Counted from the stretch's first letter, positions 1-12,999 are shown. The stretch is DNA of 64,000 nucleotides from Trichopria drosophilae (GCA_030407085.1 CM059586.1:35513501-35577500); one strand, 5' to 3'. The notes: generated by a model from the letters alone, not told the origin. Numbers and translations: made by a program.

Positions 1-340
1 AAATTCCTGAAAAATATTAAATATATTCATAGAAAATGTGCTAATACAATGAGACTGTATTATAATAGTGTGACGTCTACATTAACGATAATCTAAACGT
101 CTAGTTTTGGCCTGTGTTTAGTCAGGACACTTAAGCCCTTTACCGTGGAGTCTGCCATAAATCATGAACTGGGAGTGGGCAAGGATCTGAGGTGGAAATT
201 GTCTCAGTTAAAGCATGTCAGTAAGATAATTGTATCCATATTACTTCGACCCAGACCATATGTCTGGCGAAGTATTGAATTTGGTCAGTTCCCGTCAAAA
301 AATTACCTAAGGAACCCAAAGCAACAATAAAAAAATTGGT
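1..340. other. Anonymous AT-rich DNA
   Basis: I see no gene, repeat or RNA here. A 61-codon open frame at 145-330 has no recognisable motif and is about the length expected by chance. Confidence 0.5.
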
Positions 341-1030
341 GTCCGTTAGGTTGTACGTCCGTCCGTCCATCCGCCCGTCCGTCTGTCCGTGGGCAAAATT
401 TTGTATACGCGATATCTCGCGACTGGAATGACGAATTTAAAAAGTACAAACGGATTTGCGTTTCTCTTGGCCAAACTTAGATCTGATTAGTTTTTGGAGA
501 CAATGCATACTAGATTATGGGGAGGTTTAACGAAAAAACGCTCAAAAAACAGGTTTTTCCATTTTTTAACAAAAAATACAAATCGTACAAAAAAATGTTT
601 CAAACAAAAAATATAGAACATCGAATTCTCTACAAAAAAGGTTCTATTCATTTCTTCGTAAAATCAACGATAATGCCTTAAAAAGCAAATTAACATGAAA
701 TTAACATAAATTGTACATACACATATACAATGCATATGTATGTATATTATATACATTACATGAAAAACAGAGACACAGAGGAAGCAGGGGAGTGAGGCGG
801 GTATCAGGGCGGGGGGGGGGGCATAACAAAATATTCACTGTAATGTTGGTGTGGGGTAGCCCTGGGGAGGTGGTAGCGGGGAGGGGGGTTCGGGAATTCG
901 CAGGAACCGGGGGAGCGGGACGGGTATGCCCCCCCCCCCCCGACCTGTCAAAAACTCGACTAAACCGCGTTTTTTTAAGCATGCAGTGTGAACAAGACGT
1001 GCTCATTTATCAGTGCTTCGGCTGACCTGC
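341..1030. repeat. Probable dispersed repeat with GTCC microsatellite and G/C homopolymer runs
   Basis: The block opens with a degenerate (GTCC)n tract at about 351-392, followed by a GCGATATCTCGCG-type segment that resembles the ends of insect transposon-derived repeats. It then carries an 11-G run at 811-821 and a 13-C run at 929-941, separated by about 107 bases that contain more G runs. Open frames of about 100 codons exist on both strands at 701-1025, but they are created by the low-complexity G/C tracts and are not genes. The assignment to a transposon is inference from style, without a second copy in the window. Confidence 0.35.
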
Positions 1031-1076
1031 GGTCGGGGTTGAAGTTTTGAAAATGCTCATTTTCAATTTTACTATA

Positions 1077-1515
1077 GGGTGATTATGCCAATGAATGGAC
1101 GATTTTCTACATATTTCTATTTCTTATGAATGTATGATGTACAACATGCAACAAAATACATATTTTTATGTTCTTTGAACATTCAAAACAATATTTACAG
1201 TACTATTGATCTTCCAGTGTTTATTATTTTGTAAAATCAGAGCAAAGGTTTAAAGCCATCCAAAAAACGGTACTGAAAACGTCCCATTTGATTTAACCCG
1301 TCTATTCATTGGGGTTTAGCGGATTTTTTTACAAACGTATGAAGACGAGGTTAATAATTAAATAAAATCAAAGGTTGAACTACACGGTCATAAAGAGCAG
1401 AGTCTAACGATTCTAATGGTGGTATCATAATTAAATTTTCATAAAAGAATTCAAAAGTTACAATCGATCAAAGTGTGAAAAATGCTTAACCGTCCATTCA
1501 TTGGCATATTCACTC
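1077..1515. mobile_element. TA-flanked MITE, Tc1/mariner type
   Basis: Terminal inverted repeats of about 25 bp (GGGTGATTATGCCAATGAAT at 1077 onward; its reverse complement ends at 1515) match at about 23 of 25 positions. TA dinucleotides flank both ends (1075-1076 and 1516-1517), the target duplication of Tc1/mariner elements. The 439-bp body has no transposase. A third, partial copy of the terminal sequence lies inside at about 1307-1322 in the orientation of the right end. It is a non-autonomous element that would depend on a mariner-type transposase elsewhere. Confidence 0.8.
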
Positions 1516-1517
1516 TA

Positions 1518-3654
1518 TTTAAGGAACAAGATATTGTTACAATATATGTATAGAAACTAGTCGAACCTAACGATGCTAGAACTACCCTCTGCCGCCTACT
1601 TTCCTGACAGTGTTAAAATGGGAATATTCCCGGAAGCATCAGCCTTTCGTCAGGGAACTGCAATACGAATTTAGCCAAAATTGTAGGCACCCGGGACGAA
1701 GGCATCTATTTTGCTTTTTAAATCATCATTGGTAGAGTGTTTTCAGTTCTTGGTGATAAGTGAAAGATTCTTGTATAGGGCAACATTGAAAAGAAGTTAT
1801 ATTGTAGTCATTTTTCTTTATTAATAATTTGGATCCTTAACAGACCTTGATCGTTCTGTTTAGTCGCTCAAAGTCGCAACTCTAAATCTTTGAATGTTCG
1901 AACATAAAAGGCAAAATAGAGTTCCTCAACTGTCCTCTTCAGTCGTTTAAAGCACTCTTGTTTACTAGTTAAAATAGCTTGTATTCATGCTACATATTTG
2001 CTATTACCTTATATACGTAGGGCAAAAAGGGAAACGAGGTACGTAAAGACGAGGGCATGGAACCATTTAATTGGTTAAGAAAATGTTCAAGGAAAGGGTT
2101 TTCTATTGATCAGGTCTATATGATCAGGGTCCTATCAGAAATAACGCAATATAATCTTCCGGGGCCAAGGATTAGGCAACTTAAGCGGTTCATATTCCGA
2201 TTATCTGATCATAGCCTTATTACAGTCTGAATAAATTTCCGGTTGCGATAACATGTTCAATATCCCTAAATTCTTTGTCCGTGATTCAATTTTGTTGGAA
2301 ATAGCCTATAAATATTCCGCAGTTAGACAAAATTTAGCACATGTTTATAATAGACGATTTGGTTCCGGTATGTCTGACAGCAAACACTCTGAAGATTTCT
2401 GAAATCAGAATATTATCATCCATTTGGTATGTTATTCCAAATAAATAGAAAATATCTGCAGTTTCTCATGATATCTCTCATGGATATGTAGGTCATTAGT
2501 TTTTAAGGTGTGAAATTTTTGTTACAAATTTAGGCTCATCAGTAGTTACAATTACCTGTACCAAATTACGAGAATACGATGCAGTCATCTTTTATTTTGA
2601 TTTGTAAATGTTGACAATCAGGAACATCCTTAGTTGAAAATGGAAATAAAGCATGTTCTACATCAACCAGGTCCATTTTATATCAATGGATACTGAATGG
2701 ATCTGCATCATGTGGGAACTACTGAACAGAAATAATAGTTACGTAACAGAAATGTGGACATCCGCGTTATCGTAACAGTGGAAGTTTCACTAAAATCAGG
2801 ACGATTACTTTGTCGAGAAATAAATGTTTATATTTAGGTCATTTCTAATTATTTTCTCCGTAATTGTATCCATTAAGACGAGCAGTACTCCACTCGATAA
2901 AACTGGTAAAACATGAGCGACGAAAGAGGCTTTTGCATATACGTACAATCGTTCAAGGTATTCTCGGGCTAGAGAAGGTTGCAACTCGCCCTGGAAGAGA
3001 AATGCGAGAGTTTGCATAAAGTCCGACTATAAAGATAGTTGTAAAAGTCAGGTGTTACGGCCACGTATAAGTGAGCTCGATTTATGCTAATAGACTCACA
3101 TTCGAAGACGGCGCCTGCACGCGTTTATTGTACGACTAAAAGGATTTTGGGAAATATGACCGAAGTGCAGCCGAAACTTTGCGAAAACTCTTCCTGTATA
3201 GCCAGAAGAAAGCGCAGCGTACGGAACTTAACGGTAATCGTCGACACCTCACAATTGCTTGAAAAAATCGACCGATTATACACCTATGCAAAAATAAACG
3301 TGCCGAAAAAATAGGATACTATTTCTATTTCACGAATATCTCTGGAACTATTGTTCAACATGAAATATAGGAACATTTATAAAAGCCTTTGTTTGCTGAG
3401 ACACTCCGAGAATGTATTTTTTCTCACTTAATTCGAATCACAAGGCCAACTTGTCAAAATCGTACAAATATCTGAGTCAACTAAAGAATATTCTGTTTAA
3501 AATGCTCAAAAAAGGATGGAAGGTAAAAAAGAAAAGGTTTTTGGGGAGAAAATCAAACAATTATTTATAATTACAGATTAAAAATAATAGAAAAAATATA
3601 TTTTTTTTCTAACTAAAGGGGGGTAACTAACCCCTTGGTACTCGCAGAAGTAAG
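1518..3654. other. Anonymous DNA, no gene recognised
   Basis: Single-copy-looking sequence. Two facing open frames (70 codons on the minus strand at 2805-3017, 76 codons on the plus strand at 3084-3314) share a short LYxYAK-like stretch because the DNA there is weakly inverted-repeated (about 19 of 24 bases). Neither resembles a protein family I know. Confidence 0.4.
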
Positions 3655-4300
3655 TCTACCGAACTGTAAATCTTCGATTTAAATGAAATTTGGATATGTT
3701 GTAAAACATGAAAAATTAAGAGACTTTTTTAGAGGCGGAAATAGTATATTACGTATCTAGGGCGGAAACAGAGGCATTACATCGAGGGTAATAACCGTCG
3801 CCCGACGCTTGCAATGCGTGTTTTTGCCCACGATGCGTACACTATTTTTTGTCACAAGAAAAGTCCAATTGATCTTTAGGGCGTTTAAAGTGGTCCAAGG
3901 CTCAGTCAAGCACATTCGATGATCTTCACAGAGAAAAAGTCCTTTTCCGGACGGAAAGATGGACTTTTATTGCTGGTGTGACAAAAAACATATTTAAGGG
4001 GTGAAATTATCCTTTCAAAATCACTGTGGGGCAGTTTACCCTCTAATTTTCATTCCCTATTCAAGATGTCTAAGCCGATATTCTTCTTCTATTGAAATAT
4101 ACTTTCTTACAAAAAATCATTAAAATTGTTTAAATATCGTCAAAAATATAGCCATTTTTTATTTACGCACCAATGTTTGGGGAGCTGTTTCACCTCTTAA
4201 ATATGTTTTCTGTCGCTCAAGAAAAATATGTGTCTCTTAGTTTTTCACTTTTTACAATATATCGAATTTTCATATAAATCGAAGATTTACAAATCGGTAG
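3655..4300. mobile_element. Foldback repeat, about 70-bp arms
   Basis: The left arm 3655-3725 (key part CTGTAAATCTTCGATTTAAA) is matched in inverted orientation by 4234-4300. An inner pair repeats the inversion: a segment near 3977-4004 (ACATATTTAAGGGGTGAAA) reappears reversed near 4187-4215. The unit is therefore a nested palindrome of about 650 bp. It carries no open frame. No clear target duplication was found, so the superfamily is unknown. Confidence 0.6.
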
Positions 4301-4614
4301 GTTTAATTGTCAGGCCCAGACGAGAAATTCATTCGGAAAACTAAGGAACTACTTACACTACCCAATTCATTAATTTTATGTTCCAATTAACTAATTAGTA
4401 ACATTTCTTACTGAAAATATTTACTTGGTTGCCCCATACAATTTCTGATCTGCATTTGAATTAGTTCAAACTTTCAGATTGGTGCAATGTTACGAAATAT
4501 ACTTAACTTTTAGAGTGCAACCCTTTTCCCTCAGAAATGTTAAGATTTTTAATACAAAAATTTTAGAAAAAATGAAGTTATGCAAATAAAATATTCAAAG
4601 TAAAAGAAACAGAT

Positions 4615-4700
4615 TGGTCTAAATAATTATACTCGACGTGTTTCGGGGTGGTTAAATGCGAACATCACATCAGGTGACAATTAAAAATGGCAGCTCTAAC
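4615..4700 (-). mobile_element. Retroelement 3'-end fragment (hairpin signature)
   Basis: Read on the minus strand, the segment has CACCTGATGTGATG, a short loop region, then CCGAAACACGTCGAG. This CTGA...CGAAACG arrangement is the hairpin signature found at the 3' ends of many insect non-LTR retroelements and repeated, in a closer form, at 11.87, 25.6, 52.5 and 53.66 kb here. No coding remnant is attached. This copy is the most divergent of the set. Confidence 0.4.
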
Positions 4701-7700
4701 ATCTCAATCGACTGTTTGATATTAATTATATTTTGATATTATTTAAATAATATTAGGATCTTAATAATTATTAGGATCATTTTACTGTCGTTTATCGTCA
4801 TCAAAGGCTAAGGATGTGAACATAAACAGTTCTGTGGTCCTTTTTTGTGGTTATTTTTTTTATTTCTCTGCTATCTGCAAAACAATTTTTCTCTTATCTC
4901 GCCTTCTATCGCAATGAAATGATATTAGAATAAAACTGCGATTGCAGATGACTGCTGGATGCTAAAAACAAATGTAATAAAAGAGGACAAACATTTCATC
5001 TTCCTCTATCATTTGAATTTGGAAAACTTACTGCACCATTATAAAACTTTTCTCAAGTTATGTTTGCAATGCTCCTTTGGTCGATACGCCAAGCATTGTA
5101 TTAAACCGCTTTTTCTTTTTGTTTTTAATCGATATTTTTTATGAATTTATTAGGAATTTTCTAAAAAACTGTTTTTTATACATTTTTTATTTTTTCTCAA
5201 GACTGTCTGCCTACCTGATCGATCTGAATTCTCTTTTTTGTGTTTCTGTGTTATATTTTATTTTTGGCAATGTTGTCGACCAACCGAATTTTATCAAACG
5301 ATGATATTTTCCGGTATAAACTACAGAGTTGGCTAATGACAATTTTTTGATAATCTACTCGTGTGTACGTCGTTATATACGCGCGCAAGGTTATAAATTT
5401 CATGACAAATGAATCCTGATGTTGAGGTAAATGCAAACTATGTTTTAAAATTGTCTTATTATTTTGGTTACACAACTGTTTCATCTCATCGCGCAATCTT
5501 ACTGTCCAAATTGACATAGAAAAATAATCCGAATATAATACGAGTATAATACCAGTTTTTATATCTGAAGGCATCCCTGAAGTCCGCACTGGAAAAGTAT
5601 TTGAAAATTCAAAGTATATATGAAAATTCTCCAAATCATAGATTCTTCTTACATTGGACTGCGTGTAATTGTCCAATATAATGACTAAAATACTATCATC
5701 CTATCCCAACTCTTGATGAGGTGACTTACGTTCCATCTTTAAAAAAAGGCCATTTTAAAAGTTTCGTAAAAGTTCTACGAGTTAAGACATCGTTAAATTT
5801 ACATGTAAAAGGTGTGAAGCGCACCTTACATGTTTCCTTTACTTTATGTTCTTTACATTCCTTTTGCATGGAAATTTTGTAAACTTATTGCGTACCAAGT
5901 TTGTATGATACGTTAGTAAATTGTGAAACTATGTATTCTCTTGTTTTTCAAGAACAATAAGAAAAAAACAAATATTTCTATGCCTATTTGTGAATCAGAA
6001 TGAAAAGTCTGATACACCGTGCTTATTTCAATAGACATTACAGACTTTCTGATGCTTATTGTCTAAATGAAGGATATACTTTCGTATATATAGTTTGTTT
6101 CATATGGAAAACAAAAATTTTTAACAAGAACATTTTATTATCATGGAATCAAAAATTCAAACTCTCATTCGGAAGACAAATAAGAGGCATATAAAAACTC
6201 AATTAGATCCAGTAAAAACTTCATAACAATCTCAATACTAAGTTACAAACTTGGAGTAATGTTTAGTAATTTTAAAAATAACGTTTTTTTTTTCAATGAT
6301 GGTAAAAGTATTCCAATTGAAGTGCCCACAAAATGAATTGATGAATGCAGAACCGCCCGATGTAATTCAAATCACTGTTGCTAAAGATATTTTTTCACCT
6401 GATAATTTTATTGATAAAGTGTATATAAAATTATCAAAATAATACGCTCAATTTGTTTAGTTAATATAGCATATATAAAAGTATTTGATTTCAATTATTA
6501 ATTGTAAGCATTTCTTAAATAAATAATTATTACCATTCTCTAAACTTGAATTAACCAAAATGACTTATTTACAGCAAAAAATGGGTTATCATCGATTACT
6601 AATTCACTAGTAAAATCCTACTAATCTACAAGCAGATATTGACTTTTTTAGTTTAGTAGTTTTTATAATTAGTAATAAATTAGTAGGCTTTAACTTTATG
6701 TTAGCAAAAATAATTACTAATTCATTTGGTGACTCAATTTTTATTTTCTTATTGTTAGTTTTTAACTAATTCGGGCTTTGTCAGAGATCGGTTTAGAAAT
6801 GGTTCGGATCTGTATTACTAAGTTTAAATTAAAAGCATGGAATTTAGTTTTGTAAATTCAGGTTTTTTCATGATAGTACGTAGATTTACAATTACGATTT
6901 TTTATTAAATACTAAAAATTAATTTAATCAAAATTAGCTGAAAAGTTTCAGAAATACTTTATTATTTACTTATTTTTAAGAATTTTTTTGTTGTCATTGT
7001 ATGCAGACTTGCGACGTCAAGCTCAAGGAACAGATTTTTCCCATGTTACGCCTCATTCTTTTCTGTTGTATCTATTATTTTGTTACTAACGAGGTTTTGC
7101 GCTGGGCTCATTGGATTTTTCAGGAAATTTGTTTTCACTTAAATCGTTCCAAATTTGCCACCAAATTTTATTATTTTACGGAATTTTCGGCTTAATGCAT
7201 TACTATCAACTTTTTTAAATGTAACTAGACCGAATGACAGCTAAATAATGAATTTTTAAACGCACTGCTATAAAACAATGTACTCATTTAACTTCAGTAA
7301 AAACATTGGCTGCCAACTCTAAATCGGGGGTGAACTCCTGGCCGCCTCGTATTAATCTTCGCTAGTTATTTGTGGATAGATTATTTTTCGACGAATATCT
7401 ACGTTCATAAAATTATAAAACAACTCAACCGTCAAATGAAAGCTGAATTTTCTCTTTTAATTGGTATAGGGTTGTTTGGAACATATCAGCGGTTAATGAC
7501 AATTCCGTGATATTAAAAGGCTCTCTGCGTGCTGAATTTTATATAAACGTAACACATACAGGGTAAAATTAATTGTTTTCTCAAGCTCTGCAACTTCTAT
7601 CTATACAATATTCGTTAACCATTTTTCCAAATGAGTTAGACGCGAAAAACCGCGTAAATCGACATTTTATATACTTTTTGATCTGTAAGAAATATTCCTC

Positions 7701-9725
7701 GTTGATCAAAAAGATCCAAAGATAAATTGAAGGGCTTGAAAAATCTTTAAAATGAACCTTCAATCGTTGAAATTACTTTGAAAGCCGTTTATTACAAAAA
7801 ATTGATTTTTTTTTTCAAATTCAAAGGCGTCGGATCGAATATTGATATCAAACTTTTTCGCTCAGAATATTATTAAGAGTCACCCGCTGTATTACGATGC
7901 GTGAGCTGTAAAGTGCTTAGCCATTTTTAAACATTTTTATACGAAAAAATTTATAAAGCAAATTCAACGATGCTTAGTAATACATGCTAAGTTTCACAAG
8001 TATTCTTTTTTTTTATTCGCTCAAAAAAAAAATTTACATTTTGGATCATTTTTCACCATTTACTTCTATTTCCTCCTTAGCAAGTTATTCATTAAATTCA
8101 CATGAAACACGTTACACTGTTTTTTTTTGTTCACGGATTATGATTATTATCAATTTTTAGAAATTCAAAATGTTGTGGATCTAATATGGTGGATATTTTG
8201 TTATTAACTCATTACTTGGGAATATTTAAGATCTTTAATTATCCATTTTATCCACTTACATTAATTACTGAATATCAGTAATATCATGAAACTAATACCA
8301 GATTCGTCATCAACGACTACAAGAATTTCTCTGTATGAATTCAATTACTTTTATGATTCGGGAGGCATTTTGATTTCCACAATTCTGATGCCAGATTCGT
8401 AATCAACGACCCAAAAACCCTTGCAAAGTTTCAATCTGTTTCATTTGATTTTTTGACCAGAATACTTTTTAATTTTGTTTCAATTACTGGCTCCGCAAAG
8501 TCTATATCACTAAAAGAACTATATGGCCCCAACAGCCCAAGTTACTGCTGATTCAGGAAATCACTTTTCCTGGCCGAACACAACACAAGTTCTTTGTGTA
8601 TTTTAGCAAGTCTTTGGCTGTTTTAGACTCGGTGGTACATCTACATACAGGAAAAGACAAGTACAAGTTTGTCGCAGATCAATAACTCCAGTTATGTCCA
8701 GTGTCGGATCCACTCCCTCCCTGGTGGAAAAATTGACGACTTTTTGCCTGGTTTATGGCCATTATTACCGGCTAATAGCCATTTTATGGCCAACATTTTC
8801 ACTGAATTCTGGTCGGTTTTCTTATGGTAATGTAAAGCTGATGCACCCATAAACTATCCATTATTGATGCCTAAAAACTTTCGAATATAATGCCAGATAG
8901 TTGGCTATTTACTAGTCATCGCAAACTGTATTTAAATTAAGGTAAATAGCACCGGGTAGAAAATGGCCAATAACTCGTCAATCGCAATTGCAGATTTTGT
9001 GGATCTACATAGGTTAGGGTTGTCATCTCCTACTTAGAAATGGCGAGAATATCTGTACATGTATATGTCAAAGAAAGTTAATAATTAATACATGTCCATT
9101 CTACGTATTTATATCGCACAATTGTGTCATCATAATTATATTTAATTGGAAGAATATACCGTGTGTTTGCGAGAGAATGTAAATAGGAATAGCCACGTTA
9201 ACCTACAAATGTTGATGTGATTGCAAAATGCCCAAATTTATTTAACAAATAGCTTACATTGCATGTGGGAGTTTGTTTTGTCCTTAATCTGTGTTTTCTT
9301 ATCATGGACAAATAAATTTGTTCAGATAAAAATATTCGCAAATTCAATAGAACATTTTATATACAAATTAACAGTCATAGTTTGCTACAAAAACCCCATT
9401 TCTTGGGAAATATAATCTGATAACCTCCACACCCAGTTTTATTTCTGGGCATTGGTCTGTCAATCTGCTCATATTTTCCACCAGGGCTGTCTTAGATCCG
9501 TGGGTAAGATAGCCACAACAACTCAGCAAATGTTCTTTTGTATAGGCTACAATATTTCTTTGCTTTCACATTTTCAAGTTTATTTTATACTATTTGGCTT
9601 TTGAGGTTGAGTATTTCCTGACAATACGATTTTGACGAACGAAAGTTTAGTCTTTTCTAAACTAATTTCGGTGAAATTTCGAAACTGGTTTTTCTATCTT
9701 GTTAATTATATAACCCATGTAGAAA
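4701..9725. other. Anonymous AT-rich DNA with weak repeat fragments
   Basis: About 5 kb without a convincing gene. A 141-codon minus-strand frame at 5251-5676 is treated separately. Segments at 8294-8318 and 8388-8411 share ACCAGATTCG/GCCAGATTCG followed by a CAACGAC motif and look like a worn copy of the repeat that is arrayed at 46.5 kb. Poly-T and poly-A stretches around 7800-8040 are low complexity. The rest shows nothing. Confidence 0.4.
5251..5676 (-). CDS. Unassigned 141-codon open frame, probably not coding
   Basis: This is one of the longer open frames in an AT-rich stretch. The translation begins MDNYTQSNVRRIYDLENF, is mixed in composition and has no clear signal peptide, membrane segment or motif. 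A short hydrophobic patch lies near residues 45-56. No splice sites, promoter or homologous copy in the window support it. A frame of this length can arise by chance in 64 kb, and I list it only so that it can be checked by homology search. Confidence 0.12.
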   Translation of the reverse strand: MDNYTQSNVRRIYDLENFHIYFEFSNTFPVRTSGMPSDIKTGIILVLYSDYFSMSIWTVRLRDEMKQLCNQNNKTILKHSLHLPQHQDSFVMKFITLRAYITTYTRVDYQKIVISQLCSLYRKISSFDKIRLVDNIAKNKI

Positions 9726-10023
9726 ATGTAACGCTAGTCTGGTCAGAATTCGGTCAGCCTTCCCTATGTCTGACCAGGAAATGACAGGAATTGTAACGCT
9801 CTGCCGACCGGATTCTGACCAGGATAATCCTACAGGATTCCGATCAGAATCCTGCTTCTCCGACCAAATTTCGATCGGATTCCTGCTTTGTCCGACCATG
9901 CACATCCTACAAAATTTGATGAACCTGACCTAAATATACCTCAATAAATTCAGTCAGGATCTTGTCAGATTCTGATTAGAATCCCTAAGTAGGGTAAATG
10001 TGGCCAGATTCTGATCAGAATTA
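9726..10023. repeat. Cluster of GATCAG/GAATCC palindromes (family member 1)
   Basis: The block is packed with imperfect palindromes such as ATTCTGATCAGAAT, with CTGACCAGGA and TCCGACC variants, arranged around GTAACGCT motifs (9728 and 9793). Related clusters lie at 39240-39391 and 58904-59055, each also centred on a GTAACG or GTTACG motif. I take this as a dispersed repeat family. It has no coding capacity. Confidence 0.6.
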
Positions 10024-10600
10024 AGGAAAATCTGAGGAAATTTCCACACGGTAACCGAAAACATTTTTCACTGCATAGAACTAGACATATTTCACCCATT
10101 AAGAAATGCGATGCCGGCAGGGTATATCGAATTCCAATGCACCTAGAATTTGCCTTAGGTCGGAAACCAAAAAAGACATACTCAACCACTGTAAAATCGA
10201 CTAGAAGTGGAGCAATGATTATCGTAGTTTTCTGGAGGGTTAGAGGCGACTGCTTACTTGGATGCTCGTGGGTGCATTCGTGATCGAGCCAATTACGACG
10301 CTTGCCCAGGGTCGTATACGCCCGATGAAGGTGGTGCTTCTGGTAAATATACGAGTTTAATTCATCCGGTTGCGGGCCAGTTATCGCGCGAGGCGGCGTT
10401 GGATATTTGATTTTCCCAACGGCTAACAACGGACGTCCATCCTGCTAGCTTTACGTCAACGTCCGCAGTATTTTCTTGCACGATTTCCATCTGCGAGAGC
10501 TGTCGAATGTTCGCGGATTTATCGTACCGGAAATTCATTGGGCCAATTATGCAATTTGCACGCTCTACTTCTAACACGAGACCTTGACATTTGCCGATTG
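10024..10600. other. Mixed-composition unique block with overlapping open frames
   Basis: Moderately GC-richer DNA in which minus-strand frames of 154 (9965-10429) and 71 codons (10362-10577) overlap. The longer one runs into the palindrome cluster, so at least its 3' part is repeat. No domain is recognisable in either. Confidence 0.35.
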
Positions 10601-11860
10601 AATGGTTACATGCGTTCGTTCATTGATCTATCGGTTCAATCGAAATTTTAGATAAAACCGTAAATCCGATAATTGTATTTAGAAGCAAAACACATTTTTG
10701 AAAATAAAAGCAACATAAAATTTAAAAATCGACATTTCTTAACTACATCACTCACGATTTTTGTCCAGCGATTTTGTTGTTATTTGATATAATAAAGAAG
10801 TGATTCAATGTGGCCAACCAAAATGTTCAAAACAGTAAGAATTGCGAATATTGTGTACATACACTGAAAAAAGTATTGGATTCTCCCAACTAAATGTATT
10901 TAGTTGGCAGTTTTCGGAAATATTCGTTTTATGTACCAAATTATGGTAAGAGTTATCGAATATTATGTTGGTCTATTAATGTTAAACGATTGTAACAGCG
11001 ACATAGGGTAGTTGATGTTAACGAATAAAACATTTGTCATTACACGTTAAGGTGTAAATATTAATGTCTTGGAATGCTATATGAAAATTTATATTTGATA
11101 CTTATTACTGCACCTTTTGTTATATGAACCATTACAATATTACCTGAACTCAATATTTGCTAATAATTAGGAAGAAGTATAAGGAAATGTTATTAGTTTG
11201 AAAGGTTAACTTAACCTCTAATCTGAGCAACAGATTTGTATTAGAGATTTATATAGAGCAATAAACATTTATACATATATTCAATTAACACATTTTATAT
11301 TTCACATAACTATCTTTTATTATTTAGAACCATTCACAGTTAAAAAGCACCTCTGATGCCGAATTAGCTACCATTGGGCTAGATTAAAGACTGAAATCTC
11401 ATAAACACCAACGAAGAATTTTCAGCTGTAGGTTATAACCTATGTTTGATAAAATTCGCATACAAAACAATGAATTGGAAACCTGAAAAATGTTCGATAA
11501 ATCAACGAATATAGACGTATACTAACTCGTTGGATAAATTAAGGCAATATTTTCTCATTTTAAGGTTAGGGAATTCGAAAAATATATATGACTAACTTTT
11601 TGGGATGAAACATCAGAAATATGAAGAAACAAACTTTAAGAAAAACTACTTTGCGTGAACTAATAACACAGTTACGCAATTATTTACAATGTTATTGTTT
11701 ACAACATTTATTATTATCCACTGAATTACAATGACCGAAAATTACTAAGATCTTTACTTATGTTAAACGGTCGAAAAGTTTTTTTTTTTAAACATCTATC
11801 AAATATAGATGAATTTTTTGAATTATTCATAAATAGGTGCATAAATTGTTATTAGTCATG
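10601..11860. other. AT-rich DNA; perfect short palindrome at 10888-10909
   Basis: Nothing coding is seen. CCAACTAAAT / ATTTAGTTGG form a perfect 10-bp inverted repeat around GT, just after an ACTGAAAAAAGTATTGG motif that resembles one end of CACTGAAAAA-type MITEs. The matching opposite end was not found. Confidence 0.35.
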
Positions 11861-11965
11861 AAGAAGATCCACAAGAGGTCGAAACGTAGCGAAATAAACA
11901 ATATTTAATAAAAATCGAATGTTTATATTACCATACTTCCGAATAAATGACCGATGAAACCGAAG
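11861..11965 (+). mobile_element. Non-LTR retroelement 3'-end fragment
   Basis: ATGAAGAAGATCCACAAGAG then GTCGAAACGTAG forms the hairpin signature, and the following CCGATGAAACCGAAGA segment corresponds to the GACCGAGAAAACGAAGAAAG terminus of the 52.4-53.8 kb elements. This is therefore a 5'-truncated relative of that jockey-type family in plus orientation. No coding part remains. Confidence 0.5.
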
Positions 11966-12677
11966 ACAAAATGAAGAAAATGCAATTGAATATACTTTCG
12001 CGGTAAAAAAAAATTGAATTTAAAAAGTTTAATTTTTAACAATGAATAATATCTTTCTCCAACTGATGCTCCAAAACACAATACGTATTTGTCAAGCTTG
12101 TCTCGTTTTTACGGCGTAATTACCGTTATACAAATAACTTAATTCCGAGACGTCATTCAACTAAAGTTAATATTATTCAGTAATTTAATCAACTGTAGCA
12201 AAAAACGACATTACGCAATTAGTCGAAAAAGGAAAAGGGTTGAATTTGCGTAGAGAACGGCAAGGCGTCGAGTTGCCCTGGGCGACGAAATAAGCGCTAA
12301 GCAGTGCTGTCTCGGCCTTGTTTCGAATTGTCGGACGAGAGTTCACTTCAGTCAGTCAACTCCCTCAGGGGAAGTCGTTTTAAGCATTTTCGCGTTTACG
12401 TTCTTTCACGCTAATGCTAATTTCACGAGCCACGAAGCGTCGCGGCCGATTTGCGAATGAAATTCCATTAGAGCTCGAAATATGCCTCTGGAAGAAACTT
12501 GCTGGGCAAAAATCATAACATATCCATGAAGAATACCTAGAAATGCTACGATCACTACATTTGTCATTTTCAGTCTTTTAATATTTTGTAACAATTTATT
12601 TCATAATATTTCAGAACGAATTAGACCATTTTCTGGAATAGATATTTTGACACTGATCGAGTCCGAGTTAGGTTGCC
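11966..12677. other. AT-rich DNA, then a GC-richer unique block (about 12240-12600)
   Basis: The 12240-12600 block contains several CpGs and C/G-rich words (GGCAAGGCGTCGAG, GCGTCGCGGCCG), unlike its surroundings. It could be a regulatory element or an untranslated exon. Small open frames on the minus strand have no recognised product. Confidence 0.3.
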
Positions 12678-12681
12678 TTAA

Positions 12682-12763
12682 CCCTCCTGAGCACGAGTTT
12701 TTCTTTTCCCATATGGAAATAACGTAGTTTGGACGAGTATACTCGTCCTTGTGCACAGGAAGA
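12682..12763. mobile_element. 82-bp TTAA-flanked MITE
   Basis: TTAA sits at both ends (12678-12681 and 12764-12767). The ends are inverted repeats: CCCTCCTGAGCACGAG on the left against ATCTTCCTGTGCACAAG read from the right. A perfect inner palindrome GACGAGTATACTCGTC lies at 12732-12747. TTAA targeting points to piggyBac-like mobilisation. The small size is notable. Confidence 0.6.
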
Positions 12764-12999
12764 TTAATATACTTCAGCACTTGATCAAGAATGAACTTTG
12801 ATATCGACCTTTGCTGTCGAGAGTAAGGTTTTTTCAAAGTACCTAATTTTCATATCTTATTCGTTTCAATAGCACTGCTCCTTCAGGATAATTAATAAGA
12901 TGCAAGCTGCCTCTACATATTAAAACTGCATTTAGTCCGTACAGATTGCTTCTTTTACGGATTGCTCTCCGTTCTTTACGGGATAACATGAGTCCTTAA

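Noticed and set aside
701..1025. Overlapping ~100-codon frames on both strands
   Set aside because: Produced by the G and C homopolymer runs and GC-rich low complexity; both strands are open over the same bases and no motif is present.
2805..3314. Facing frames sharing an LYxYAK peptide, as if duplicated inverted genes
   Set aside because: The shared peptide comes from a ~24-bp weak inverted DNA similarity; the rest of the two frames is unrelated and unlike known proteins.
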